Source: Tritrichomonas musculus
Lineage: Eukaryota; Parabasalia; Tritrichomonadida; Tritrichomonadidae
NCBI GenBank assembly: GCA_039105265.1
Contig: JAPFFF010000023.1
Coordinates: forward strand, 1,054,001-1,118,000
Direction: 5' to 3'
DNA length: 64,000 nucleotides
Shown piece by piece: positions 54,687 to 64,000 of the stretch. The notes under the pieces are model-generated. The model worked only from the letters and a program-made list of their open reading frames with translations, ran no database searches and had not been told where the DNA came from. How positions within the stretch are numbered: the stretch's first letter is position 1; the number at the start of each line of letters is the position of its first letter. The position numbers and the translations under genes were made by a program.

Positions 54687-57600
54687 ATGCGATACGATTA
54701 CCAATCACTTAAAAATATTAACAGCGAAGATATTATTACATTAATCAATTCTATCAATACACTTTTCAATGAAAACCTACAGATTACAACAACGGCTAAA
54801 ACTGAAGCTTGGAATAGAAGGAAAAACGTAGAGGTATTATGTGATTGGCTTAATAATCGTAATGCCCACAGATTTATTAAAAATGATTTACCAAACGCAG
54901 AAGAAATAGATGATTTCATTATACATGTGCATAAACTTAAACGAATATTGGATGATTCACATGAACAGCACTACCAAGATATACTCAAACGTGATGATTA
55001 CTTTGAAGAAGATATTAATGAAGAAGATGAACGCTATTTCAACACAAAACAACAACAAATCGAGAGAGAATTCGAGATAAAAGAAGCTATTAATAGGGCT
55101 TATGAAGCAGTTGATGATGCAATACAATTAATAAAACAACAACAACATCCTGTATTACAAAACACTGAAAAACAGATAATCCCAGATGCTCCATTAATCA
55201 AAAACCATCAAAAGTATTACATACCAGAGAATGAAGAAATATATGAATACCTCAATAAATGTGCACACAATTTCACATCAAAACATAGTGATTTCCTTAT
55301 GATTAACGAGCCACATGATTTTGATAGAGCCGTAAATGAGTGGAATCACTATAATAAATATCCATCTGAAAATACTATACAACGCAAAGACAGTGGCAAG
55401 CCGATAACAACATATTATTTCAATCAAGTTGCATCATTAGATAATATCTTTGAGTGTCTTCACAATGTATACAAGAAAGAGCTGAAACCATTTAAGGTTC
55501 ATTTTCAACTATCAGGAGTCTTCGAAACATACACTTATGATTTTGAATCATTAGAAGAGAAATACGATTATAAAGCTAAAGATATTATTTGGAAGAACTA
55601 TCAATCAATGATACCTATCATTATCAGTAAACTTGAAGACCTTGATATTGTTAAACTCTATATTGAATCTGTTTTACACTCTTATGAAACAGAATCATCA
55701 AGCACAAAACTTATATTAGTTGGTTCAATAGCTTTCACAGTTTCAAGAATGAGAAAGATAACTGGTCGCATAAAGGATTTACCAATCGAATTCATCAAAA
55801 ATGATTTCATTATTGCTGATAATGAAGATGATAAACTATGTTTCTTCAGATTCTTAGCTGTATGTTTAAATGAAGAACTAGCAAATACCAAAAAATATAA
55901 AACTAAAGAACGAACCAAAATCGCTAAGAAACTACTTCTTAAAGAACATAATATTATATACAACACAAAGATTCCAAATGAAGGTAAGAAAATACTTAAT
56001 GAATTCGAAGGTGTTTCAATGGAGCAAATGAAAGATTTAGCACAAAAGAATCACATTAATGTTAACATATATGAGTTTCACAAGACAGATTCTGAGCAAT
56101 ATTATGATTTATCAGAGCAGTGGTTTTTCGATAAAACATTTACAACATATTCTGCATTACTTTTCACTCAAAATCAAATCATCCATATAATGTACATCAA
56201 GAATCCTGAAAAGCTTACACAAATACATATTTGCCCTAAATGTAATTCATATATTCATTATGGTTCAAAGAATTTTAACAGGTTTGATTCTCATGTTAAA
56301 CACTGTGATGGTGTATTTAAAAAGAACTTCATACCAGTTAAAGAAGCTTTACCTTATTGTCCTCATATATTGAATAACCCTGTTTATGAATACTGTTTAG
56401 CATACAATCTTCAATGGAAACCAGAAATATATTATATAACATATGATTTCGAAACAATGGAGCAATCAATAAATAAATCAATCTCTGACTCAACAACAAT
56501 AAATTCAAGGTTAATTCCGTTGTCAGTTTCATCTTGTGTGAAATCATCAAACGGCTTGACAACAAAGAATTTCTCATTAAGAGACTCTCAAGAGTTCATA
56601 CCACAATGGATAGAATGGTTGTTCAAGCAATCAATGAAAGTCTATGCAGATAAGATATCATATTATGAATCATTCTTACCAGACACCTCTATTAACAAAA
56701 ATATGAATGTAATTACTGTATTAGGGTTTAACTCATCACGTTTTGACTGCAATCTCTTTAAACAATATTTTAATCATTCTTTCTGGAAAGTCGAATCAAA
56801 TTCAATAATAGGAACCCTATCTTCATTAAAACAATTCATTCTCACATCAGATAATCATCCAACTAAATTGAGATTCATAGATGCTCAATCATTTGTTGCA
56901 GGAGGTACATTAAAGCAATTTGGCGAAGATTTTGGCAACAATAATAGTGAAAAAGGTGTGTTTCCTTACGAAGCAATCAACGATAAGAACTACAATGAAG
57001 TATTATCAAAATCAGAACCATTTTCATATGATGATTTTTATAGCTATCTCAATCAAAAGAATCCTCTCACTAAAGAAGAATATGATGCTTATCTTGAAGA
57101 TTCAAAACGTTTTGCAACACGATGGGACTACCTATTAGCATACAATGATAATGATGTTGAAATGATGATTAAACCTATTGATAATTTAATAGCACTCAAT
57201 GCTCAATACAACGTTGATTTACTTTCAAATCTCTCATTATCAAAGAATGCTTCGTGCATCAAATATGCTTTGGCTTATAAAGATTTTGACGAGTGGATGC
57301 GAGGCTCTGGCGAAGACAGTAATCCAAGGAACAACATTGGGATTACAAATAAATACAATACATTCAAACCAAGTAAGAAATGGTGGCAATATAAATGTGA
57401 TAGTTATTATAATCAAGATGAGAAATACAATAGATTAAACCCTAAAAAACCACAACGAGATTTAACAAAATGTGTGTCAGAAAATGATTTCGAAGCTTTT
57501 ATGAAAATGTATGACGACCCAAATAAAGGGAAATGCCATTTATGTCATGAACATTTTACTTATCAAAATAAGCCTACATTAGATAGAATTGACAATAATA

Positions 57601-59321
57601 AAGGTCACCAAATTGATAACTGCTTGTTAGCATGTGCTGAATGTAATAAACTTCGTAAACGTGATGACCCTAAAATAACAGCTCTAAGAATCCAATTAAA
57701 AAAATATTGTAAATTACATCATTTACCAACACTCATCAACGATGAACGTGAATATTATTCAATAAGAAATGCTATCACAGGAGGACTCTCTAATGTAATG
57801 CATCGAGTAAACATTAAAGATGAGACTCATATTAATAAATTTCGCTATATTGACAATAAAGGAGTTTTGTCATATGATACTTCTAATGTTCAATCTCATG
57901 TTGTTGGTATCGATTTTAATTCTTTGTATCCATCATCATTCTCATCTTGTAAACATGAATTTAATAAGTATCATGGAGGTATAATGTATATGCCTGGAGC
58001 ATTTATTAGACGAATTGATGTTAAAGATAAAGCTTCAAAAAAGAGATGCCTCGATATCATAACAAACTCATCAAGATTCTCAAATAAACCATCATATTTG
58101 TTCTACGCTGAAGTTAAACTAAAATGTCCCACCTCAAAAATAAACTATTTTATCAATTTACCTCCTGTGTTTCGCAATATCAATATCAAAAATGATGAAT
58201 CAACAATTGGCACTTATATGTACAATTACATGAAAACAAATAAATTAACTTCTACAGATATGGAAGAACGCAAGCTTACAATGCTTCTTGATACTCATGA
58301 TGAATACATGATTTTCTCAAATTATTATCTCTGGTTTCTGTTAGACCACGGATTGATTATTGATGATGTTAAATCTGTTTCACAATATGAAGCTCATACA
58401 GGATTTAATGAATTTGTTAGCACTTTTATGCAAAAACGTCAGGATATTATCTCAGGAAAAACAAAGGGTAATGGCTCTGAAGGAGACTTGAGCGTAGCGA
58501 ATGAGAAATTCTATAAAATATCTATGAACGGTTCATATGGATATGATGGGATGAACTCTGAGAAATTCAGTAAAGTCAAGATATGTGATGCAAATAAAGC
58601 TTATCAATATATCATCTCTCAAACTTATATGGGTGGAGCACAATTAAGTGATAATACATTTTTAATTCAACAATCACCCAAATCATATCATTGCAATACA
58701 TGCATTCAAGAATCATTGTGGACTCTTGATAACGCAAAGTTTTGGTATCTCACATTTTATTATGATTTTATGAATAATTGTTTTGATATGGATAGACTAC
58801 ATTTTATAGAGGGTGATACTGATTCAGCATATTTTGCAGTTGCTGGGAACCCAAATGAAGGCCCTGAACAATTATTTGATTACGTTATTAAAAACAAAGA
58901 GTTCTACGACAAGAATGTATATAAATTCATGCATAACCCATCAATCAACACTATTCAAGACGAAAAAAAGATATTGGGATGTGCCATTGAAAAATATGGT
59001 GAAAACATGATAGCTCTTGCTCCTAAATGCTATACTATATTTAACAATAATGGACAAACAAAAGCATTGAAACTAAAAGGTGTATCTTTAAAGAAGAATC
59101 ATATTGTGTCTTCCGATTACAAATCTATTATTGATAATCAATCAATTAAGCTTGGTAAGAATATAAATCTTCAGATGCAAAACAATAAGATGAGTAAAAT
59201 AACGGTAAACAAGAATGCTCTCACGGGATGTCATACAAAGATGATTGTATTGCCAAATCAATCATGCGCACCTTTTGTTAGTGGCTTAACAGCGAATAAT
59301 TATTTTATTAATTATAACTAA
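54687..59321 (+). CDS. polB: Large DNA polymerase B with HNH-like insert, element D
   Basis: 1544 residues, 450 to 500 longer than the A and B polymerases. Layout: helical N-terminus; an OTU-like segment 'DKLCFFRFLAVCLN' near 382; a zinc-finger-like 'CPKC...HVKHC' near 516; exonuclease with 'YDFETM' near 587, 'VLGFNSSRFDCNLF' near 680 and 'YNDNDVEMM' near 819. Then comes an HNH-like block near 949-1000 ('CHLCHEHF', 'LDRIDNNKGH', 'CAECNKLR'), motif A 'DFNSLYPSSF' near 1075, motif B 'MNGSYGYDG' near 1280, and motif C 'GDTDSAYF' near 1376. The HNH-like block lies between exonuclease and palm with no intein splice motifs recognised. It looks whole. A six-T run precedes the start. Confidence 0.9.
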   Translation: MRYDYQSLKNINSEDIITLINSINTLFNENLQITTTAKTEAWNRRKNVEVLCDWLNNRNAHRFIKNDLPNAEEIDDFIIHVHKLKRILDDSHEQHYQDILKRDDYFEEDINEEDERYFNTKQQQIEREFEIKEAINRAYEAVDDAIQLIKQQQHPVLQNTEKQIIPDAPLIKNHQKYYIPENEEIYEYLNKCAHNFTSKHSDFLMINEPHDFDRAVNEWNHYNKYPSENTIQRKDSGKPITTYYFNQVASLDNIFECLHNVYKKELKPFKVHFQLSGVFETYTYDFESLEEKYDYKAKDIIWKNYQSMIPIIISKLEDLDIVKLYIESVLHSYETESSSTKLILVGSIAFTVSRMRKITGRIKDLPIEFIKNDFIIADNEDDKLCFFRFLAVCLNEELANTKKYKTKERTKIAKKLLLKEHNIIYNTKIPNEGKKILNEFEGVSMEQMKDLAQKNHINVNIYEFHKTDSEQYYDLSEQWFFDKTFTTYSALLFTQNQIIHIMYIKNPEKLTQIHICPKCNSYIHYGSKNFNRFDSHVKHCDGVFKKNFIPVKEALPYCPHILNNPVYEYCLAYNLQWKPEIYYITYDFETMEQSINKSISDSTTINSRLIPLSVSSCVKSSNGLTTKNFSLRDSQEFIPQWIEWLFKQSMKVYADKISYYESFLPDTSINKNMNVITVLGFNSSRFDCNLFKQYFNHSFWKVESNSIIGTLSSLKQFILTSDNHPTKLRFIDAQSFVAGGTLKQFGEDFGNNNSEKGVFPYEAINDKNYNEVLSKSEPFSYDDFYSYLNQKNPLTKEEYDAYLEDSKRFATRWDYLLAYNDNDVEMMIKPIDNLIALNAQYNVDLLSNLSLSKNASCIKYALAYKDFDEWMRGSGEDSNPRNNIGITNKYNTFKPSKKWWQYKCDSYYNQDEKYNRLNPKKPQRDLTKCVSENDFEAFMKMYDDPNKGKCHLCHEHFTYQNKPTLDRIDNNKGHQIDNCLLACAECNKLRKRDDPKITALRIQLKKYCKLHHLPTLINDEREYYSIRNAITGGLSNVMHRVNIKDETHINKFRYIDNKGVLSYDTSNVQSHVVGIDFNSLYPSSFSSCKHEFNKYHGGIMYMPGAFIRRIDVKDKASKKRCLDIITNSSRFSNKPSYLFYAEVKLKCPTSKINYFINLPPVFRNINIKNDESTIGTYMYNYMKTNKLTSTDMEERKLTMLLDTHDEYMIFSNYYLWFLLDHGLIIDDVKSVSQYEAHTGFNEFVSTFMQKRQDIISGKTKGNGSEGDLSVANEKFYKISMNGSYGYDGMNSEKFSKVKICDANKAYQYIISQTYMGGAQLSDNTFLIQQSPKSYHCNTCIQESLWTLDNAKFWYLTFYYDFMNNCFDMDRLHFIEGDTDSAYFAVAGNPNEGPEQLFDYVIKNKEFYDKNVYKFMHNPSINTIQDEKKILGCAIEKYGENMIALAPKCYTIFNNNGQTKALKLKGVSLKKNHIVSSDYKSIIDNQSIKLGKNINLQMQNNKMSKITVNKNALTGCHTKMIVLPNQSCAPFVSGLTANNYFINYN

Positions 59322-59328
59322 ATAGTTA

Positions 59329-59349
59329 TTTTTTTATTCTTAACAAATG
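59329..59349 (+). promoter_or_regulatory. T7 run before the 144-residue gene of D
   Basis: Seven T (59329-59335), 11 nt, then ACAAATG. Confidence 0.4.
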
Positions 59350-59781
59350 ACAAACGAAATAATAAGAAGAATCGATGATATAATAGCTGATTTGTATACA
59401 TTAAAATTATGGGTACATACTGAACAAAAAAAAGACAGTTCGTCTAATAGTGAACCACAAAGTGGTGAAGAGAATTCGTTAGAAGAACATACAATTGACT
59501 TGCAAAGTAATACCAAAGCTAAAGCTTGTGACTGTGTAGCAGAGCCTAGGAAAGTCATCCATAGACGAACAAACCGTTCATTCCCATTAAATAAATCAAA
59601 GAATCTCAATGATGAACAACGTAATAAAGTATTAGCATTTGCAAATGAAAATAAACAACTCATCTTGGGTCAACCATCTGCTACAAGAAATGAATTCCTT
59701 CAAAAGCTTGTTCACGATAAATTGAATATTAATCTTTCTGCATACATGTCTTGTAAAATAATTACTATGCTCAGTATTTGA
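59347..59781 (+). CDS. Unrecognised 144-residue protein, element D
   Basis: 144 residues. An N-terminal helix ('IIRRIDDIIADLYTLKLWVH') leads to a Ser/Glu-rich linker with 'CDC', a basic patch 'RKVIHRRTNRSFP' and a helical C-terminal domain ('LNDEQRNKVLAFANENKQLI', 'NEFLQKLVHDKLNINLSAYM'). The C-terminal part looks like a small helical DNA-binding or regulatory domain, but no family is assigned. It follows the polymerase by 25 bp on the same strand and is convergent with the fibre-like gene. Confidence 0.5.
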   Translation: MTNEIIRRIDDIIADLYTLKLWVHTEQKKDSSSNSEPQSGEENSLEEHTIDLQSNTKAKACDCVAEPRKVIHRRTNRSFPLNKSKNLNDEQRNKVLAFANENKQLILGQPSATRNEFLQKLVHDKLNINLSAYMSCKIITMLSI

Positions 59782-59804
59782 ATATGCGCATGCTCTATTT
59801 AAAT

Positions 59805-62435
59805 CTATGATTTGAATACAGCAAGCGTTTTATCATCTATTATTGCAGTGATAACCCCCACAGTCATACGTTTAATCTTTGATGTTATTGCAGTTTCACC
59901 ACTGAGAATCTTCAATTTATTGTCTTCATTATCAATAAATACTTCATCTCCAATACCATAACAAGATGAATCATCAACTTTTACAAGATAATCACCATGT
60001 GAAGTGAAGGTAATACAATTATTTTTTTGGTCAATTCTAACACAAATACCAACATATTCTTTCCATGAACCAGTAGTTTTGACACTGCAAATACAATCTG
60101 TTGTATCACTCACAGTTGAAGGTATCCACGTATCACCATCATGTTTATAAACCTTACCAGTCATATATACTGGAGCTCCAATAACGAAATCATTAATAGA
60201 GTTCATTGATGACTCGATTGGGGAGTAGTGGGTAATTGTATTTGAACCATTTGATGTTATCTTACCGTTAACATGTAAATTTGAATCAATTGTTGTATTT
60301 CTTCCTGATGGAGAAACTTCATAAGAAAACGCGTTTGAATTATTCAATATTACTCTATAACGAGCTAAATTACCTTGATTATAATATTGTATTTTTACAC
60401 ATTTTGCTGAATTAAGACCAAGAATTATGTTCGATTCATATAAATTTGGATTTCCTTGATATATCTTTAAACAATCTGCATCTACACCATCTATTTCTAA
60501 ATCACCATATGTTATAAAAACATTATTATGAAAAATTGTATGTTCTATATCCCAACCAATAATATTTTCACAACCTACAACACCTAAAACACCTGAACCA
60601 ATATAAAAACCGAAAGTTGCGGCTTCATTTTCATTTGTACCTATGCCTGCTATTAACAAGGTTTTAAAATCTGATTCTGTAGTATTTGTATCTAATATTG
60701 ACAATGTACCTTTAATAGTTGAATCACCTTCTTTAGCTACATACTTATCTAATTCATAAGCCAATTCATCTTCATCAACAAACTTCTCATCAGCTTGTGC
60801 ACTGGTATAATACGGTGTCAAATCAACATCTTTAATATCACTCTTCAATACATATTTATCTTGGAGAAATGCAAGATTAACAACACAGTTTTTGTTCGTT
60901 TCATCAAAATCTTCATTTGCAATATAACAACTTATTACATTGATTCTATGTTGGTTATCAAAATCATAAACAACTCCACAACTTGAACTCATTTCTAATG
61001 TTAATGCTATATTTTGAACGCCATTATTTAAAACATAATCATTATTATTAATACTTGATATAGTGAATATTCCTTGATATTTAATACTTTCATCAGTCTT
61101 ATCATATCCATCAAATAACATTCCATATTGTTTCCATTTTTCAAAATATTGACTTGCATTAGTATAAAGAACCGAAAGAGTATTAATACTATTACCTTCA
61201 TTATAAGTTAATTCTAATTCTTGATTGAAAGTAATTGTTTTATCAATTATTTCTGGAATATCAGATTTTAACGCATAAGTGTTTGACACATATCTAGCCG
61301 AATAAGCGTTTTTGTCTGTTGGTTCGATAGTTTTGGTTATTGAACATGATAATATTTCAGGTGTTTCACCAGTTCCTGGATTGATTAATTCATGGGAGTT
61401 ATACAGATACCAAAGACTAGAATCACTTCCTTCCATACGCAGTATCTGAGAGGGTAGATTATCATCATCGTCATTGTACGAATAGTCTGTGTGAACATAA
61501 TGGGCCGTATAGTAACTGTCTGATGATACAATATCCAACCCATATTGCTCAATCAGTATATGATATGGGTCGTAATCCAAATCAAGAATTGTATTATTAG
61601 CGATTTTGAATTGAATAGTTGTTTGCCCCTCAATAATCTCTGGGATTTCGCTTTTCACTTGCTCAATAATCTTTGGGAGGTCTTCTTTTGAAACATATTC
61701 TCTGGCACAAGAATCCAAAGCTGCTTGAAGACCTTCATTAGCCGCCATACTTGTTAAACACATTGATGCTTGAGCTGATAATGGTTTAACATCATCAGCC
61801 ATCAATTTCTGAAACATTTCGTCTGATAATTGGTCTCTTATGTTCAATTGCAACTCACTATTTTTGAGAACTGTGGGTATCTCTGACAAGTCTTCTTTTT
61901 TTGCATACAATGTCATATCTGGCAAGTCTTCTGTTTTCGCGTACTCATCAAGATTCGTAAGCTTTGCATATGGTTCCAAAGCAGTTGTTAAAGCAGATTC
62001 ATTAACCAAATCTGTAGGTATTTCAGGTATGTCAGTTGATAATGCAAAATTGTTAACAATGTAATCACGTAATGTATTAACAGCGTTTTGAATTTCTTCA
62101 CTACTAGCATACTTTAATAATTCTTTATTGAATTCCTCTGTTTTCAAATAATCGAATAAATCAGTTGTTTTCGCATAAGACTGTAAGTCCTGTTTCTTCG
62201 AATACTCGCTTAAGCTCGTAAGCTTTGCATACTCATCAAGATTCGTAAGCTTTGCGTAAGGTTTCAATAATTCTTTCAATTCCTCGGTATTCAAGCTTGA
62301 CCCCAAATTATTTCCGTTATTACACTTACACCCACATGAAGTGGCATATTGTTTTATGTATTCTATTATTAATTCATCTATTGTATTTACCCTTTTGATA
62401 CCACCTGCTTGCTCTATCGTAAACATTTTGAACAT
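59805..62435 (-). CDS. Fibre-like surface protein with YAK repeats, element D
   Basis: 876 residues (starts at 62435 or 62426 are both possible). The N-terminal 230 residues contain repeated 'YAKLTNLDEYAK', 'YSKKQDLQSYAK', 'YAKKEDL' and 'DIPEIPT' units, the pattern seen in trimeric phage tail fibres and giant-virus fibre proteins. Further 'YVSNTYALKSDI' and 'DKYVAKEGD' units sit between beta-rich domains. The C-terminal 150 residues ('FVIGAPVYMTGKVYKHDGDT', 'YGIGDEVFIDNEDNKLKIL') form a compact beta domain like those at fibre tips. I infer a host-attachment fibre. It is divergent from the next gene, with starts only about 5-15 bp apart. Confidence 0.6.
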   Translation of the reverse strand: MFKMFTIEQAGGIKRVNTIDELIIEYIKQYATSCGCKCNNGNNLGSSLNTEELKELLKPYAKLTNLDEYAKLTSLSEYSKKQDLQSYAKTTDLFDYLKTEEFNKELLKYASSEEIQNAVNTLRDYIVNNFALSTDIPEIPTDLVNESALTTALEPYAKLTNLDEYAKTEDLPDMTLYAKKEDLSEIPTVLKNSELQLNIRDQLSDEMFQKLMADDVKPLSAQASMCLTSMAANEGLQAALDSCAREYVSKEDLPKIIEQVKSEIPEIIEGQTTIQFKIANNTILDLDYDPYHILIEQYGLDIVSSDSYYTAHYVHTDYSYNDDDDNLPSQILRMEGSDSSLWYLYNSHELINPGTGETPEILSCSITKTIEPTDKNAYSARYVSNTYALKSDIPEIIDKTITFNQELELTYNEGNSINTLSVLYTNASQYFEKWKQYGMLFDGYDKTDESIKYQGIFTISSINNNDYVLNNGVQNIALTLEMSSSCGVVYDFDNQHRINVISCYIANEDFDETNKNCVVNLAFLQDKYVLKSDIKDVDLTPYYTSAQADEKFVDEDELAYELDKYVAKEGDSTIKGTLSILDTNTTESDFKTLLIAGIGTNENEAATFGFYIGSGVLGVVGCENIIGWDIEHTIFHNNVFITYGDLEIDGVDADCLKIYQGNPNLYESNIILGLNSAKCVKIQYYNQGNLARYRVILNNSNAFSYEVSPSGRNTTIDSNLHVNGKITSNGSNTITHYSPIESSMNSINDFVIGAPVYMTGKVYKHDGDTWIPSTVSDTTDCICSVKTTGSWKEYVGICVRIDQKNNCITFTSHGDYLVKVDDSSCYGIGDEVFIDNEDNKLKILSGETAITSKIKRMTVGVITAIIDDKTLAVFKS

Positions 62436-62440
62436 AATAA

Positions 62441-64000
62441 ATGACGTCAGATGTGGATGAACAATTAATAATGAATGAGGTGAAAAAGAAAGATTATCAA
62501 GATATGCTCATATTCATGTTCCAAAATAGTAAATCAGAGCAAATAAAAACAATAATACACAATATTATTGAGTATCTTAAGAATCCTCGTAACTATATCA
62601 AAGACGTGAAAGAAAAGCTAAAAGATATGCTTGATAAATATAACGCAAAGCCTAAAGGAAGTAAAAGACAAAAAAATGAATTAGCTAAAATACTTGATTC
62701 AAAAGCGAATTACTTTATTGATATATCTGGCTTACTAAAAGATAAAGAAAAGCCTGTTATTCCACATATTGAGGAAGAGGAAGAACCTGACTTGGAAGGC
62801 CACTATTTTAGAAACAGAATTAATAAAGACATTGAATCACTTAGTAATTTATTTACACTTGATAGTAATCATATTAATGCTTTACACTTATTTTATTGTA
62901 TTGCTGATGACTCAAAAAGGTATCCGTTATTTAATAAAAAAGATACTACACAGATTCAATTACTTGTCGTATCATTAACTGAAAACATAGATTCACATAA
63001 AAACAATAAGATACCAGATGACATAAATAACCTAATGCAATTTGAGAAACAAAGAAGACAAACCAATATTGAAACAATGAGAAAGTTAGCTGAATCTAAT
63101 CAAGAAGGTCAGCAATTATTAGATGCTTACAATAAATCTTCTACAATTGATGCTAACCAACTAGAAAGGTTTGGCTTATTAAATGAAGAGTTTACTGCTA
63201 AAAACCTTTATGGTTACTATAATAGGTCTATAAATCCTAAAGATGACTCCGATGTTAGAGTTAGGAATATCACATTACAATTACATGATGCAATAAGAGA
63301 AACAAACATATTTGAAGAAACAACTGAACCTAAAAACAAAAAGCAACTCAAACAATTAATAAAGTACCTTAATGAAAATGGAGATAGAGAAATATTTTTT
63401 AATATGAATAGTGATATAGAAGAGCAAAGTGATATAGAAGAGCAAAGTGAATCTGCGCCACAGGCGAGTCTTTCAAAGAAAGCCGAACATTTGCAAAGCA
63501 AAGTTGTTAAAGACAATTATCATGCAATTTACGTAAATCTAGAAGATGATAGTGAATCTTTATCCGACTATAAAACAATGTCGAAGCGTGTTTTTAGCAC
63601 ACCAACCAAAGAATATCTTAGAAGAAACAAACCAATTGAAGCTGAAGATGACCACACCAACTTTTCAGAATTATTGAACTCAAATATTGAAACAACAAAA
63701 GGACCTGAAGTAAATGCTGCTGAATTCTTAAATGAATATATGAAGTCTATCCCAACAGGTAAACGTGCTGGTAAAACATTTGAAGCATCACAAAAACGTA
63801 TGAGCGACCTGTACATTTTCGAAAACAAACAAAGTATCGATGTTAGTAAATATCGAGGGGAATTATTTGATATTCTTATTAACGGTAATTACCGTGTCAA
63901 GTTTTCACCTAAATGTGCTACAAGAGACGGAGCAGAAGCTTATTGCAAGAAAAGATTTGATAAAAATGGATATCCATTATATCGTTTAGTACCAGCTAGG
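62441..64000 (+). CDS. Unrecognised charged protein, element D, runs off edge
   Basis: At least 520 residues from the ATG at 62441; open to the end of the window. It has a helical, Lys/Asp/Glu-rich N-terminus ('IIEYLKNPRNYIKDVKEKLK'), an acidic 'EEEEEPD' patch near 107, a direct repeat 'SDIEEQ-SDIEEQ' near 325-337, and towards the visible end a globular-looking part ('NGNYRVKFSPKCATRDG', 'YCKKRFDKNGYPLYRL'). No family is recognised. The nearly back-to-back start with the fibre-like gene suggests a shared promoter, and a virion role is possible. Confidence 0.55.
   Translation, partial: MTSDVDEQLIMNEVKKKDYQDMLIFMFQNSKSEQIKTIIHNIIEYLKNPRNYIKDVKEKLKDMLDKYNAKPKGSKRQKNELAKILDSKANYFIDISGLLKDKEKPVIPHIEEEEEPDLEGHYFRNRINKDIESLSNLFTLDSNHINALHLFYCIADDSKRYPLFNKKDTTQIQLLVVSLTENIDSHKNNKIPDDINNLMQFEKQRRQTNIETMRKLAESNQEGQQLLDAYNKSSTIDANQLERFGLLNEEFTAKNLYGYYNRSINPKDDSDVRVRNITLQLHDAIRETNIFEETTEPKNKKQLKQLIKYLNENGDREIFFNMNSDIEEQSDIEEQSESAPQASLSKKAEHLQSKVVKDNYHAIYVNLEDDSESLSDYKTMSKRVFSTPTKEYLRRNKPIEAEDDHTNFSELLNSNIETTKGPEVNAAEFLNEYMKSIPTGKRAGKTFEASQKRMSDLYIFENKQSIDVSKYRGELFDILINGNYRVKFSPKCATRDGAEAYCKKRFDKNGYPLYRLVPAR

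Larger units (their letters stand above)
54687..64000. mobile_element. Polinton-like element D, right end outside window
   Basis: Contains a long polymerase B of a different branch, a small unknown gene, a fibre-like protein and a further gene that runs off the window. None of the A/B capsid genes is in view, so the capsid module would lie to the right, if present. The genes are long and open, so it looks young. The family call rests on the polymerase and fibre-like gene only. Confidence 0.6.

Noticed and set aside
1-64000. Bacterial or giant-virus chromosome origin of the window
   Set aside because: Long AT-rich gene-free stretches, DNA transposons with target duplications and a BspA-type LRR gene fit a protist nuclear genome with integrated Polintons better.

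Overview
The window looks like nuclear DNA of a parabasalid (trichomonad) protist, most likely Tritrichomonas or a close relative. The evidence is a BspA-type leucine-rich-repeat gene with the 'GWCKNT/GWCKYV' wording I associate with Tritrichomonas surface proteins, extremely AT-rich intergenic DNA, and several Maverick/Polinton virus-like elements packed together, as is known in trichomonads. The species assignment is inference. No host gene other than the LRR gene is visible.

Layout. Element A (1 to about 21,750, continuing beyond the left edge) is a Polinton with most genes long and open. Its right half carries the virion and integration genes on the minus strand: minor capsid candidate, integrase, packaging ATPase, major capsid protein and small conserved proteins. 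Its left half carries protein-primed DNA polymerase B on the plus strand, plus a very large membrane-anchored surface-type protein and a related second one. A also holds two HNH genes and one GIY-YIG-type gene that its relative B lacks. From 21.8 to 32.8 kb lies AT-rich DNA with two tRNA-like relics, an old Polinton relict (E) interrupted by a DNA transposon with an 8-bp target duplication, a second TIR-bounded element, a helicase fragment and the LRR gene. Element C (32.8 to 37.7 kb) is a partial Polinton-like element of a different lineage: ATPase, part of a capsid protein, a pVI-like amphipathic protein and a large unknown protein. Element B (37.7 to 54.5 kb) is a relative of A in opposite orientation: protease part, minor capsid candidate, integrase, ATPase, major capsid, polymerase B and a shorter surface protein. 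Element D (54.7 kb to beyond the right edge) is a further lineage with a 1544-residue polymerase containing an HNH-like insert, and a fibre-like protein.

How the genes work together (from known Polinton biology): polymerase B copies the linear element, the DDE integrase inserts it, and the ATPase, adenain-like protease, double-jelly-roll major capsid and minor capsid form a particle module. The repeated find of membrane-anchored or fibre-like surface genes suggests particles equipped for host recognition. Gene starts in all elements share a T-run (often exactly seven T) 4 to 19 nt before an AAATG-like start, suggesting common transcription rules.

Age. A, and D as far as visible, look young because their reading frames are long and open. 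B is mostly open but lacks proper ends and has about one break. C is partial. E is an old relict.
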